A stretch of 64,000 nt of DNA, taken from Arctic95D-9 sp035967665 (GTDB taxonomy: Bacteria > Verrucomicrobiota > Verrucomicrobiia > Verrucomicrobiales > DEV007). Made by a program: the position numbers and the translations under genes. Location of the stretch: the NCBI GenBank assembly GCA_035967665.1, contig JAYWLB010000025.1:39067-103066 (forward strand), written 5' to 3'. Below are positions 1 to 10,551 of the stretch, in pieces; within the stretch, counting starts at the first letter, position 1, and each line of letters opens with the position of its first letter. The notes beneath the pieces are model-generated. The model was not told the origin of the DNA. It made no database searches and worked only from the letters and a program-made list of their open reading frames with translations.

Positions 1-3000
1 TTTCAATATCGGTCACCACCAGATTCCCGCTACCGTCGACATATGCCGTCGTTTCATCCGGGGCGATCGTGAGAACAACGTCGTTTCCGTCACCACCAGC
101 ATAGGAGATTGTGTAACGAACCGTTCCCAGGAAAAGGTTGTCACCTTCAGCCAATCCGCTGAATGTCCCGCTAATCGCCTCCGCGGCATCATTATCGATC
201 ACCGTGATAGTGGTAGCGGTAGGGTCTGCCGCAACATCGAAAGTCAAGCCCCCCCCGAGCGTCACCTCTCCAGTTACATCGAGCGAATCAGTATTGGCGC
301 CATCGACCGTGAAATCAAAGTCGCCCGTAATTGTCATATCGCCGGTGATGGTGAGCGTTCCCTCGTCATCACCACTGTTATCACCGGGCTGCAAATTGCC
401 TCCGACACCCGCGTTTAAATTACCGTTCACCGTGCCGGCTCCCGTCAAATCCCCGGCATAGGCATAACCGCCACCGGTTCGAGCGGAAACATCAAAAGCA
501 GCGCCATTCGCAACTTCGATTTCGCTACTGTTATCCAACTGCGTATCCCCTTCCAGTGAAAGCGTTCCACCCGAAATCGTGGTCTTGCCCGTATAGGAGT
601 TTGCAATTCCACTGGTGTTGTTCAACAGCAACGCCCCCGCCCCGCTCTTGACGAGGCTGGTAGCGGAAGCTCCGTCTGTAATTCTTCCCTGAAACTCTTC
701 GAGACCGGCCACCTGATTCACCGTGAGTATTCCTCCACCGGTAATCGTCTGATTGACACCGCCCGGGGCATCAAGAGATCCTCCGATCGTCTCGATCGAA
801 GCCACCGTTTGATTGAAGCCATTCAAATCGAGAGTTCCCATCGCAGGGTTGGTATCTTGATTGTGCCCGAACTGAATCGCACTACTCGTCGGAATAAAGT
901 CATTACCTCCGAGGAGGAGGTAGCCGCCGAAAGCGATTTTTGTGACGCCCCAGGTATTGCCACCAATGTTTAACTGAGAAGCATTGACGGGGTTGTTGAC
1001 ATTGCTCGTGAAATCAACACGGCCGGTCCCGATCGAAATAGGATTGGAATCAATAGTAAAGATTCCATTGAATGAAACATTTCGATTACCCGTGCTGACG
1101 ATGCCACCGGAAATCGTCAAATTATTCCCCCGAAAATCAGAATTACCATTCAACGTAATTTCACCCGTGATGGTATTGTTGCCGGACAAATTACGAACGA
1201 TCCCGTTGCCTCCACCGGCAAGCGTAATGTCCTCGGCAACCGTGATTCCGCCACTGAACTGCAGGGAGGTATTGGAACTGACAAAAGTCTCTCCTGTCGC
1301 GGCATCGCCAAGCCCCGTATCATGCGCAACGACGAGGGAGCCACCATTCACATTGGTATCCCCTTCGTAAGTGTTAGCACCGGATAACATAAGCGCACCC
1401 GTTCCTGCCTTGATCAACCCGCCTGTCCCGGAAATCACACCGGCAATCGTCCGTGATGCGGCATTATTCACCGTTAAGGTGGAGCTGCCTTCAATCGATA
1501 ACGTGGAACCGGCTGCACTCGACAATTCGGTGATTTCCACCGCACCGGCTGAATCAGGCCCGGTAATCTCGAGTGTAAACCCGCTGGCCAGCGCCACGGT
1601 TTCCGAATAAGTCCCGCTGTTGACAATAACATTGCCACCGGCTGGATCGATCGCCGCCAATGCATCGGTGATAGTTGCAAACACATTGTATCCAAACCTT
1701 CCGGCCTGCGCTCCCGCTTCGCCGAGGTCAGCATCTGCAACATCATCGCCAACAGTGGAACCGGCAAGATCATCATCTACATAAACCACTGTCGGAACGG
1801 CTGCAAAAACCGCTTCACCGGTGATGGCAAACGTGTAGGGGGATTCATCAGGATCATTGCTCGACATGGAAATTGCCGCGTTCTTTGTTCCTGCCGTCGA
1901 CGGATCAAACGTCACCGTAAAAGTCGTGCTGTTTCCTGCCGTGAGTGTCGTAACCGCGGGAACCGAATGGGTGAACGACGTCGTGTCACCGGTCAGGGTG
2001 ACAGCCACCCCGGTCAAATCCTGAGTCCCCGTATTCTCGATTGTAAAGGTTCTGACAACCATATCGCCCAGAGTGAAGGCACTGCCGAAATCGGTGTGAT
2101 CAGCAGCATCCGGTGTCGTATCTCCGTCCAGTATCGAAACACTGTTCCCCTCCACATTCGCATCCGGAGCGACAAGATCCAGCGAGGCCACATTTGTCCC
2201 TACCACAAGCTGGTATCCCGCCTCATCCGCAAGCGTTCCTGTAAGATCAACCGATGCAAAAGCATTACTGATTCCCGCAGTCGAAGTCACAAGGGGATAA
2301 CTTGCCTCATCAGCCAATGCCGCTCCATCACCGACAATCAAATTGGCATCGGCGAGATCAAAGGCATCTACAAAGGTAATTTGCGAACTGCTTCCTGCGC
2401 CTGTCCCGTCGACATCGAGTTCAAAGTTCACAAGCCCTGCCCCGGTGCGATTGATTCCGGCACCGGTCGTGAAAGAAGCCGTCTGCCCCGATTCGATATC
2501 GAATGTGGCGTCACTTGCTCCCATCGTCATGATGATATTTTCCACCGCGAGATCGCCACCGGCGATGTTCCGAATCTCTCCACCGTCCAGGTTGAAATTG
2601 GCAACACCTGAATCCGTGCTGGAATCGCCGAGCTTAATCGTCGTCGCCTCAAGAACGGCACCGCCGCTCATCGTTAAGGTGCCGACCGTATTTGTCGGGT
2701 TAGTACTCGTTCCGGTCGCACCGGGATTGGCAAGAATCACAGTTGCTGCACTGACAGTTCCATCCTCCCAGATAAGCGCCCCCACTCCGCCACCGCTTGA
2801 TGAGCTGTGCTGGCCAATGACAAGAGTGCTCAGGGTGGCATTGAACCTTCCACCGGTAAAATCCACATCACCGCTGTTGATCGCTGCCGTTCCGGCATCG
2901 TTATAGCCGACTCTCAAAACCGCGGCAGCGGAAGAGTTTCCAGCGAGATTAACAATACCTCCCGATTCAACCGTGGCCGTCCCCTTCGATTTACGGTTTC

Positions 3001-6000
3001 CGATTTCAATCGTGTCGATGAAAAGATTGTTCGTCATCGCTCCGAAAACGATCGAACTGGTCACCGCCGTATTTCCGTCATTGGGAGAATCCCCCACTTC
3101 GAGAGACGTCGCCGTGATCGTATTGGTGCCGAGATTGGAAAGCTGCAACGATCCTTGGGATCCGCCGCCGCCGGGACTGTCGGCCTGACCGATATCCACA
3201 CGCACCACGTCGAAAGTCACTGAACTGGCATTGCTGAAATCAACTGACCCGATGCCATCCGGCCGGCCATCTCCCTGCATTCGACCTATACGAACGATAT
3301 CAGTGGCGTCGCCACTACCCACTACAACAGCCCCGGCAGAAACCTCCAAAGAGGCAGTCCGCGTCGCCGTGCCCACTGGAGTTGAGTTGGCAACATCAAG
3401 CGTATTGGTAAGATCGAGCCCGTTGGCGATCGTCGCAGAGCCATCGAGAATGTCGAGTTCTGCAGCCGTTACCGAGCTGGCGAAAGTAATCGTATCGACG
3501 TCACGGGCAGTCAGAATTCCCACGCGCGTCGCGCTTCCCACAGCACCTGTCACGATAACACTGCCATCCCCTGCATCGAGGGTAAGATTGTTGCCGCCGT
3601 CAATGGTCGAGTCGAACCGAATAGTTGAATGGGAAGACGCCGTATCAATCGTCGAACTGCCGGTCAAAACCGCCGCTCCGCGAACACGAATCTCACCGCT
3701 TGCGGTAACAACCCCGTTGAAATTGGTCGTTTCAGCGTCAATATCGATGCCTCCTGTCACCGTCACCGTTTCAAGGGTCACGGAATCAGTTCCATTGGCC
3801 GTCTCAAAAAGAATGCCATCTGTAATCGCTGATCGGGCAACCAGCACGGTGCTCGTTCCGCTGCCGACACCTCCGGCCAGACTGCTGTTAATCGTAAGAC
3901 CTCCCGTATCGACAATCTCGATATCGGTGCCGTTGTCCCGGATCGTAATCGCGTCGGCGGAATCAGAATTAATGTCGCGAATGATCAGCTGACCGCTCAC
4001 AAAAAACACAGCGGTATCTTCGGCCATCGCAGCAAAAGGATCCGCATCAGTCGTGAAATTGAAGGTCGTCGTGTCGGCAATTCCCGCAAAGGCATTGGTG
4101 CCGTTTGTCAACGCGGTGGCATCGACGAGCACATGATAATCAGTCGATGGCAAGAGGTCATCCGCAGGATTCACCGTCACCACGTCTTCCACAATAGTTA
4201 CCTGGCTCGCATCATTCACATCAATCACTATCGAAGCGCCACCGGCAGTGGGCACAAGCGTAATGTTTCCGGCTCCGGGTTCTACTGACTGATTCATCGT
4301 CAGCACAAGGTTGTCATAAATCGCAGCCGCAGGCGCATCATCTACGGGCGTCGTCGCGGTGATCGCAGGGACATCCACGACCAGATTAATTTTCCCGCTA
4401 ATCCCCGTGTCGATGCGATATCCAGCAGGCACATTCACCCCGTTCAACGAATCGGCATTCGAGAGGCTCCCGGTGTAAGTAATAAGCGTGTATACTTCAT
4501 CATCAGCACCGGCGAGCGCGCCCCCGCTCATATCGAGGAGCACCAAATCAGTTCGATCAAGATCAAGATCACCGTCAATCGCGAGGACATCATTCGTGTC
4601 GTTCGCGGCATCGATCCGCATTTCCAGTTTCGTTGTCGCACGAACCCCTTCAAAAGCGGCAGGCCCACCCGTGATGATCCCCCCTGAGATCAAATTATTG
4701 ATTTGTGAGTCTGAACTGTTGGCTCCGAAAGTAACATCTCCCGTCACCGACAAAGTACCTACGCTGGTATTTCCCAATCCATCCTGACCGGGACGGATCG
4801 TCGTCAAAATCTGAGCATCAAGCCCTCCGCTCGTGACATCCAGATTTCCGATTCCCCCCATCAAACCATCCAGAATTTCGAATCCCCCGTCATTCTCGCG
4901 GTGGCTTCTCACGCTGACGCGGTTGGCATCAGTCGTGCCGTTTACATAAAGACCGTGCTGAGGTGCCGCGTTCGAATTGTTCGAAGAATAATTCCCCACG
5001 ATAATCGTTCCTGTGTAGGAACCACCTGTGGTTTCATCCAGAATCCACGCACGCTCTGAATTGTAACGCCCGTAGAGAGTGATCGTTGAGGAACCGTTGA
5101 TCGTCCCTGAAAAAGTAGCGCCTGCAAGCGGTCGTAACTGAAGCGTTCCCGAATTCAGATTCAAGTTACCTTCACCGGTCACCTGCCCGATGAGGTCACC
5201 GGCATTCACATTGAACGTGCCGCCTGACTGAACCTCAATCCGCGTACCGTCTGAGATGGTGTTGGCCAGCCCGAGATCAAGCACCGCTCCGGATGCAATG
5301 ACCACATCCATTGTGTTACGGATTGCCCGGCCCTGACTTCCGGATCCGTTAACGATAGCGAGAGTGCCTTCATTCACGAGAACAGGACCTCCGCTGAACG
5401 TATTCCGCATGTCGGTGTTCGGAGCATCATTGGAATTGGGAAATCCTGTGATATCACCATAGGCATTGAGATCCCAGGTGCCTCCCCCTTCTTTCACAAT
5501 CGATCCGACACCGATGATTCGCCCGGTCTGATTCCCCGCTGTTCCGGTCACGTCCAGCGTCAGGGTATTGCCATTGAGATCGGTCGTCCCGATGGAGTTG
5601 TCGACTGCGCCAAGACCGGCGTCATCGCCATCAAGGAGGAAAACATCACCACCGCTCAGCGTGATGTCGGCATTGAGAATTTTGTTTCCTGTCAGGGTGA
5701 TGTCGCCGCCCCCTGTCGAAGTCACACTGGAATTAAGGTTGATCGTGTCGGCAGTAACCGAAACAAATCCGGCAACATTGGGATCGATGTTCAGATTCAC
5801 CACGTCAGATTTCGTATCAGCGCCCATTCCGGATTCAATCCCCGTAAAGCTCGTTTGAATTGTAAAATTCGTTACGGCAACTTTAAGCACCTGAACCACG
5901 TCCGGAGATGTCTGAAGAACAGCTCCCGGCAATCCGGAATTATCAGTCCCCACTGCGATACTCCCACCGCCACTGGTGAAGAAATAATGAGTCGCATTTT

Positions 6001-9000
6001 CCGTGACCGTAATGGTGTCAGCAGAATCGGTCCCGACACCTTCATCGGTAATCACGAGATTTCCGCTCACATCCAGATTAACCTCCACTTCTGTAGGAGC
6101 CACTCCAACAAGAGTCAGCACCACATCAAAACTGTCTGCGCCACCTGCATAGCTGACTGAAAACTCATACCCTCCTGACACAAAATTGGTGGTTCCCGCT
6201 GAGAACTGACCGGTCACCACGGCTGACGAATTATCAATGATAACAAAAGTCTCACCGCCTGTCGGGACAAAGCCCGGATCAACAGTAATCGAGAGATTCG
6301 CGCTGCCCAGATCCACCGCACCGCTCGCAATAATTTGATCGGATGTCGATGCGTCGGTGATACGAACTTCCATCGTGCTCGCACTGTCAAGAGTGACAGC
6401 CCCTGCAGTCGTCAAAGTGCCTACGCCCGCATCTCCCGCGTGGATCGTTCCACCCGTGGAAACAATATCGGACTGAATCGTTCCGATACCGCCGAGTGTC
6501 CCGCCACTTTGCAGATCAACTGCCGCAGCAATGACACCGCCATTAACAAAGACAGATCCACCGGAAATCGCCAGCTCACCGCCGAAATCATTCACAGGGT
6601 TGGAGAGGATCAAAGTCCCGCCCCCCTGCTTATCCAATCCTCCGTTTTGAGCGGGCGTGCCGGTCACGGCCCCGGAGATTTCCAAAACCTCACCGGAATC
6701 CAATTCGATTCTCGGCAGTGGATCCGCTCCGGACACGTCATCCTCCTCAATCAGAACCGTCCCGCTTATCGTCGCGGATCCGGCAGATTCCATTCTAATC
6801 TGCTTCTGAGAATTGCTGTCGGTAAAACGAATGTCATTTGAAAGTGTCACACCGTCTCCGAGGACGAGCGCTGCATTGGTATCGTTAAGATAAACTTCTG
6901 CAGTCCCGATCGCAGCCGAATCCCGCACCACCATTTCACCGGGATCAGTCAAGGTAACGCGACCGGCAACGACATTGTCTCCGTTTCCGTTTGTGATAAT
7001 CAGACGCGAAGAAGCATCGCCTCCCTGCACTTGAAACCCGGAAGCATCCGCATCCAGCGTTCCGGAAATCGTAAGGGTCGCCCCATTCTCCACTTCGAGG
7101 CGGTTTCGCGTTCCGGAAGAAGTCGTCTCGTTCAGTGTCACTGTCCCGGTCAGCTCGACATTCAAATCATTGAATACCTCAAGGGTCTTCTCATTCCCCG
7201 TAGCGGTCATCGTAAAATTATTGGCAAATGTGCCGTCCACATTGATTCGAACGCGGGATGCTGAATCAGTAAGTGTCACGTTGCCGGAACCGAGTGCATT
7301 CTCGTGATTGATGTAAAGCGTCGCATCACCGGGATTGCCATCGACAGTCCAGTTTCCGGTATAGCCCGCCTGAGCGCCTCCCGCCGAATTATCACCACTC
7401 ACAAAAACGTGAGCATCGTTGCGAACCGTCGTATTTCCACTTCCGGTAATCTCGCCGTTTACCATGAAATTCGCATTCCCAAGGGTGACTCCGTCAAAGA
7501 AAAGGCCGCCGTCGGAATTGATATCCGAATCAATCGTTATCGTTCCGGTCCCGGAATGACGCATCACCCTGAAATCGGACAAATTGCTTCCGTCCCCTGA
7601 TATGGTGACATCACCTGCTCCTAAATCAAAACTGAGGTCACCATTTCCCGCCACCGTCACCGTTCCACCGATCGTCACTCCGCTGTCATTCGCGGATCGG
7701 AAAGCGTAGCCATCAGGAAGATTCACATTGGCGCTCTCAACGACAAGATCACCATTGAGATCGAGATTTCCGCTCAAGGTCAAGGTATCACTGCCACCAC
7801 CGCTGAGGAACTGGATTCCATTGGTAACCGAACTGATCGGAATGGCAACAGTGTTAGCATTGATCAAGGTTCCCGATGAAGCCTGCAGAACATTTGCCGG
7901 AGCTGCACTTGTGATAAAGTAGTCACTCACTCCAACCGAGAGGGTGATGTTGTCATCGCTGACGCCACCGTTGATATCAGAGATAATCAAAGCGCCACTG
8001 CCATCAACCACAATATCCGTCTCGGGTGTTGCCGCAGCAACCAGCGCTAGCTGCACATCATTTCCTGCATACGTGACCGTGTAGTCATTCCCGTCGAGGG
8101 TCACGGTTGATCCATCTGCCACATTCGCAAAAGTACCCGTCACGTTCGAAAGAATTGTGAATGCCGTGGTATTTGCAGGAACGTTAAGCACATTCAATTC
8201 GAGATTCAAACCCGTCACATCAACCGGCGAAGCACCGATCGTCAACTGTGGCGTTCCCGCAGTGCCATCAACATCCACGAGAATTCCTGAACCGGCCTGA
8301 TAAGCACCGGCAGTGACCAGAGAGGCGATATCACCGGAACCACCGAAATTGGCCCCGGCGTTCACCGTGACCACCCCGCCTGCCGCGAGATTACTGCTTC
8401 CGTCAGTGACACGAAGCGTGCCCTCGCTGACAATCACGCTCGCCAACCCGTCGTTGCTCGTATGGGAAAGCACCACCGTGCCCGCCCCGGTTTTCACCAC
8501 GTCGGCAATTGTTGCAGTACCGTTGTCATCTCTAATTCGCCCGTCGAGGAAAAGTGTTCCTCCCTGACCTGCGAAAAGTTCGAAAGTTCCCGTTGTTGCC
8601 AACGCGTCAATCTCAAGGTCGAACTGTCCTGACCAGGTCGCCGAGGAAGCTCCGTCCTGAAGACCAATCGCTTTTGCGTTGTTGCTGGTAACAATTCTCG
8701 TCAACGTCGTAATATTCACGCCGTCGCCGATCAACAAGCGTGCATCACCGGACACCATCAACTGCCCTTTGCTCTGAGCGCCCTCCTCTGCAATGATCAC
8801 CGTCCCATCCGAGGCACGAAAGCGCTCAAGAGCACTGCTGTTCCCGGTATTGGCAAGCACCAGAGTCCCTCCGCCGGTCTTCTCCATCCACGCATTATCC
8901 ACCCCGGAAGAAAGAAGCCCGGTCACCGTCACGGTGTTACTGGCCGTCGCAACATGCAGATTGGCGCGATTGGAAGCCGTTTCCAGAGTGATAATATCAC

Positions 9001-10546
9001 CGGAATGAGTCTGTGTCGTAACCCCGTCCCACCGCAAGTATTTATCATTGTTAGTATTCCCCAGCGTAATCGTATTCGAAACATCAACCCCTTCGCCCAC
9101 ACGAAGCTCAGCACTGTTGTCATCCATCAAAACGCTACCGGTACCCAATGCGCCATTGGTCAGAACATAGATACGGGGACTACCCTGACCTCCCGTGATC
9201 GTCCAATCGCCGGAAAAGGTCCCGGTATTGTCGGCAGATAGCCGCACATTGGCGTCGCCTGTGACATTGATAGATCCCGTTCCCGTCAATGAACTGGTTG
9301 CCTCAAACCGGATATCTTCATCACTGTCGGAAGTGTCAAAGCCGGCACCATCGCTCAGTTGAGTGAATCCCTCCCCGGAAGTGATGGTGATTGCGTTGCC
9401 CTGAATATCGACCTTACCGCGAAATCGCAGAATATCGTTATTGTCCTCATTAATGATCAATCCGGTCTGACCGGTCGCAGCCGTTCCAAACTGCAGAGTC
9501 GACCCGGCAAGAAACTCATTGTGATCATTATTTCCGTCTTCAAGCATCGATACCTGTCCCCCGTCAGCGATTACGATCACACTAGGGCCATCCGGATCAT
9601 GTCCGTCAGTGGCGAATTCAAGACCATCGAGAAGGATTTCACCATCAACGGTATCTTCGAAAGAAGTCGTTCCCCCCGAACCGTCAAGGACCAGAGAATC
9701 CGGCACTGTTTGGTCAACAGTTCCTTCAGTTACCGTATTGTTGTTGGACTGAGTGATCACCGCGAGATGTCTCCCCTCCAGGGAATTGGCGATAGCCCCA
9801 TCGGCCTCGCCCCCGTTCAGTATCCGGCGCTCCCCCTCTTCAAAGACCCCATACATCGTTGATGTTTTCAGCCCGAGCTCATATTCATCCAGCAAACCGA
9901 GAATATGTCCCTGCTCGTGCATGATCACACTGAGCAAATCAACCCCGTCACGTGCCAACCCGTCAACGCCCCCCCCTGACGCAGCCCTCAACAATCCATC
10001 GATCTCCACAAACTCCTCATCCAGCCACTCCGTGTCATCCACGAACCATCCCCGGTTAGCGGCATCATAATCAAGAGAAATAGTATTGCCCTCAGCGGAG
10101 CCGATAACGGATCCCTCAAGATCTGAAACAACATAATTGATTCGCTCGAGAGCCTCGACCTGATCTTCAGTCAATCCTGACTTCTCCCACCTCGCTATTG
10201 CTTCATTAGCCAAGCGCTCCAAATCCTCATCCGAAAAACTTAACTCAAACTCTTCGTCAAGCGATGGATCACCAAGCCCGTCAAAATCGACATCGAAAAC
10301 TTCCGACTCCTGAGCGACGACACTCTCATTTGCACTCCCGTCATCAGAGCCTTCAGGCTCAACAGGCACCGGCGTGCCGGAAAACAAGACTCGTGGCTCA
10401 AGCACCTCAGCAAAGAGAGGTCTATTATTCGCCTTGACTGCTTTTGTGTTCTTTTTAGATCGAGTTTCAAGCCATTCCCGGTAAGCGCGAGCCAACGAAC
10501 GGGCAAAAAACCAACGCTTACGACGGGAGGATGTCGTATTCTTCAT
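1..10546 (-). CDS. Giant LEPR/peptidase-headed repeat protein A (5' part, C-terminus off window)
   Basis: This frame is open for 3515 codons from the ATG at 10546 to the window edge, where it still reads as a repeat unit, so the gene is truncated only by the window. The start is fixed by the MKNTTSSRRKRWFFARS N-terminus, which matches the starts of B and C, and by an in-frame stop about 45 bases upstream. LEPRVLFSG begins at residue 49. A zinc-peptidase signature follows, with H210, E211, H214, D220 and a Met-turn at about M231. The body is beta-strand repeat with PATR-like units, four copies of the DIN unit, an SbsA-like Ig domain (about 2060-2171) and an ASPM/HYDIN-like domain (about 2794-2912). 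The two latter domains are not seen in B or C. By family it should be an exported surface or extracellular protein. Its substrate or ligand cannot be told. Confidence 0.93.
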   Translation of the reverse strand, partial: MKNTTSSRRKRWFFARSLARAYREWLETRSKKNTKAVKANNRPLFAEVLEPRVLFSGTPVPVEPEGSDDGSANESVVAQESEVFDVDFDGLGDPSLDEEFELSFSDEDLERLANEAIARWEKSGLTEDQVEALERINYVVSDLEGSVIGSAEGNTISLDYDAANRGWFVDDTEWLDEEFVEIDGLLRAASGGGVDGLARDGVDLLSVIMHEQGHILGLLDEYELGLKTSTMYGVFEEGERRILNGGEADGAIANSLEGRHLAVITQSNNNTVTEGTVDQTVPDSLVLDGSGGTTSFEDTVDGEILLDGLEFATDGHDPDGPSVIVIADGGQVSMLEDGNNDHNEFLAGSTLQFGTAATGQTGLIINEDNNDILRFRGKVDIQGNAITITSGEGFTQLSDGAGFDTSDSDEDIRFEATSSLTGTGSINVTGDANVRLSADNTGTFSGDWTITGGQGSPRIYVLTNGALGTGSVLMDDNSAELRVGEGVDVSNTITLGNTNNDKYLRWDGVTTQTHSGDIITLETASNRANLHVATASNTVTVTGLLSSGVDNAWMEKTGGGTLVLANTGNSSALERFRASDGTVIIAEEGAQSKGQLMVSGDARLLIGDGVNITTLTRIVTSNNAKAIGLQDGASSATWSGQFDLEIDALATTGTFELFAGQGGTLFLDGRIRDDNGTATIADVVKTGAGTVVLSHTSNDGLASVIVSEGTLRVTDGSSNLAAGGVVTVNAGANFGGSGDIASLVTAGAYQAGSGILVDVDGTAGTPQLTIGASPVDVTGLNLELNVLNVPANTTAFTILSNVTGTFANVADGSTVTLDGNDYTVTYAGNDVQLALVAAATPETDIVVDGSGALIISDINGGVSDDNITLSVGVSDYFITSAAPANVLQASSGTLINANTVAIPISSVTNGIQFLSGGGSDTLTLSGNLDLNGDLVVESANVNLPDGYAFRSANDSGVTIGGTVTVAGNGDLSFDLGAGDVTISGDGSNLSDFRVMRHSGTGTITIDSDINSDGGLFFDGVTLGNANFMVNGEITGSGNTTVRNDAHVFVSGDNSAGGAQAGYTGNWTVDGNPGDATLYINHENALGSGNVTLTDSASRVRINVDGTFANNFTMTATGNEKTLEVFNDLNVELTGTVTLNETTSSGTRNRLEVENGATLTISGTLDADASGFQVQGGDASSRLIITNGNGDNVVAGRVTLTDPGEMVVRDSAAIGTAEVYLNDTNAALVLGDGVTLSNDIRFTDSNSQKQIRMESAGSATISGTVLIEEDDVSGADPLPRIELDSGEVLEISGAVTGTPAQNGGLDKQGGGTLILSNPVNDFGGELAISGGSVFVNGGVIAAAVDLQSGGTLGGIGTIQSDIVSTGGTIHAGDAGVGTLTTAGAVTLDSASTMEVRITDASTSDQIIASGAVDLGSANLSITVDPGFVPTGGETFVIIDNSSAVVTGQFSAGTTNFVSGGYEFSVSYAGGADSFDVVLTLVGVAPTEVEVNLDVSGNLVITDEGVGTDSADTITVTENATHYFFTSGGGSIAVGTDNSGLPGAVLQTSPDVVQVLKVAVTNFTIQTSFTGIESGMGADTKSDVVNLNIDPNVAGFVSVTADTINLNSSVTSTGGGDITLTGNKILNADITLSGGDVFLLDGDDAGLGAVDNSIGTTDLNGNTLTLDVTGTAGNQTGRIIGVGSIVKEGGGTWDLNAYGDITGFPNSNDAPNTDMRNTFSGGPVLVNEGTLAIVNGSGSQGRAIRNTMDVVIASGAVLDLGLANTISDGTRIEVQSGGTFNVNAGDLIGQVTGEGNLNLNSGTLQLRPLAGATFSGTINGSSTITLYGRYNSERAWILDETTGGSYTGTIIVGNYSSNNSNAAPQHGLYVNGTTDANRVSVRSHRENDGGFEILDGLMGGIGNLDVTSGGLDAQILTTIRPGQDGLGNTSVGTLSVTGDVTFGANSSDSQINNLISGGIITGGPAAFEGVRATTKLEMRIDAANDTNDVLAIDGDLDLDRTDLVLLDMSGGALAGADDEVYTLITYTGSLSNADSLNGVNVPAGYRIDTGISGKINLVVDVPAITATTPVDDAPAAAIYDNLVLTMNQSVEPGAGNITLVPTAGGASIVIDVNDASQVTIVEDVVTVNPADDLLPSTDYHVLVDATALTNGTNAFAGIADTTTFNFTTDADPFAAMAEDTAVFFVSGQLIIRDINSDSADAITIRDNGTDIEIVDTGGLTINSSLAGGVGSGTSTVLVARSAITDGILFETANGTDSVTLETVTVTGGIDIDAETTNFNGVVTASGEIRVRGAAVLTGSSTIDTASSHSTIRFDSTIDGGNNLTLDAGDGSVIVTGAVGSATRVGILTARDVDTITFASSVTAAELDILDGSATIANGLDLTNTLDVANSTPVGTATRTASLEVSAGAVVVGSGDATDIVRIGRMQGDGRPDGIGSVDFSNASSVTFDVVRVDIGQADSPGGGGSQGSLQLSNLGTNTITATSLEVGDSPNDGNTAVTSSIVFGAMTNNLFIDTIEIGNRKSKGTATVESGGIVNLAGNSSAAAVLRVGYNDAGTAAINSGDVDFTGGRFNATLSTLVIGQHSSSSGGGVGALIWEDGTVSAATVILANPGATGTSTNPTNTVGTLTMSGGAVLEATTIKLGDSSTDSGVANFNLDGGEIRNIAGGDLAVENIIMTMGASDATFDIESGQTASFTTGAGINRTGAGLVNFELDVDGTGAGSSSQITFVDAFDLADANLIVGDGAALADEASYPLVTSTAGISNAFASVDLTGTLADEAGYQLVVGTNVASLDLVAPDANVEGNSVSILDGDTTPDAADHTDFGSAFTLGDMVVRTFTIENTGTQDLTGVAVTLTGDTTSFTHSVPAVTTLTAGNSTTFTVTFDPSTAGTKNAAISMSSNDPDESPYTFAITGEAVFAAVPTVVYVDDDLAGSTVGDDVADADLGEAGAQAGRFGYNVFATITDALAAIDPAGGNVIVNSGTYSETVALASGFTLEITGPDSAGAVEITELSSAAGSTLSIEGSSTLTVNNAASRTIAGVISGTGGLIKAGTGALMLSGANTYEGDTNVNGGSLVVAHDTGLGDAATGETFVSSNTSLQFSGGITVAEDITLAGGGNGIVRNLSGNNTITGEITLNGNSDFRGNNLTISGGIVSTGNRNVSFNGIFTIDSNPISIGTGRVDFTSNVNNPVNASQLNIGGNTWGVTKIAFGGYLLLGGNDFIPTSSAIQFGHNQDTNPAMGTLDLNGFNQTVASIETIGGSLDAPGGVNQTITGGGILTVNQVAGLEEFQGRITDGASATSLVKSGAGALLLNNTSGIANSYTGKTTISGGTLSLEGDTQLDNSSEIEVANGAAFDVSARTGGGYAYAGDLTGAGTVNGNLNAGVGGNLQPGDNSGDDEGTLTITGDMTITGDFDFTVDGANTDSLDVTGEVTLGGGLTFDVAADPTATTITVIDNDAAEAISGTFSGLAEGDNLFLGTVRYTISYAGGDGNDVVLTIAPDETTAYVDGSGNLVVTDIE
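1480..1795 (-). repeat. Pectin-lyase-like strip in A
   Basis: Reads TVVYVDD, a spacer ending FGYNVFATITDALAAIDP, then GNVIVNSGTYSETVAL and LEITGPDSAGAVEI. This is the opening of a right-handed beta-helix of the PbH1/DUF1565 kind, where '-I-DAL-AV--G--I-V--GTY-E' is diagnostic. The same strip occurs twice in B and once in C. Probably structural here; no catalytic residues are recognisable. Confidence 0.65.
1811..2165 (-). other. ASPM/HYDIN-like ('choice-of-anchor D') beta-sandwich in A
   Basis: Residues about 2794-2912 of A: GNSVSILDGDTTPDAADHTDFG, then VVRTFTIENTGTQDLTG, TTFTVTFDPSTAGTKNA, AISMSSNDPDESPYTFAITG. The 'F-I-NTG---L', 'F-V-F-P---G' and 'I-SNDPDE-PY-F-I-G' series is typical of the MSP/HYDIN-like sandwich common in secreted bacterial proteins. 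It is followed directly by a pectin-lyase-like strip. Not seen in B or C. Confidence 0.75.
2600..3470 (-). repeat. VG..KS beta module in A
   Basis: About 290 residues with the signature order TASLEVSAGAVVVGSGD, SVDFSNASSVTFDV, GSLQLSNLGTNTITATSLEV, IEIGNRKSKGTATVESGG, FNATLSTLVIGQHSSS and GTVSAATVILANPG. The same order recurs in B and C. I do not recognise a named family for the whole module; strand periodicity suggests a beta-solenoid. Confidence 0.6.
4036..4368 (-). other. SbsA-type Ig-like (Big_5) domain in A
   Basis: Residues about 2060-2171 of A read PAITATTPVDDA, then LVLTMNQSVEPGAGNITL, VVTVNPADDLLPSTDYHVLV, ending in TTTFNFTTD. This is the usual course of the bacterial Ig-like Big_5 fold: prolines and 'P-D-A' at the start, 'F-x-V-xPGxGxIxL' strand pair, 'L-P-x-T-x-Y-x-V' and 'F-x-T'. 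It is a single, non-repetitive domain between two repeat blocks and is usually structural or adhesive. Neither B nor C shows one. Confidence 0.72.
9767..10546 (-). other. A head: LEPR motif and metzincin-like peptidase domain
   Basis: Residues 1-260 of A. The basic, aromatic stretch RKRWFFARSLARAYREWLE is followed by LEPRVLFSG, an acidic linker, and a peptidase-like region with SDLEGSVIGSAEGNTISLD, WFVDDTEWLDEEF and HEQGHILGLLDEYE. The pattern HExxHxxGxxD with a following MYG Met-turn is that of metzincin zinc peptidases using Asp as third ligand. Activity is inferred from retained ligands only; it might process the protein itself or act on outside substrates. Confidence 0.85.
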
Positions 10547-10551
10547 AATTC

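Noticed and set aside
3231..3992. Plus-strand open frame of 253 codons
   Set aside because: Antisense to A; low-complexity Ser/Pro/Val/Thr product arises from the mirrored repeat codons, and many such frames occur all along A, B and C.
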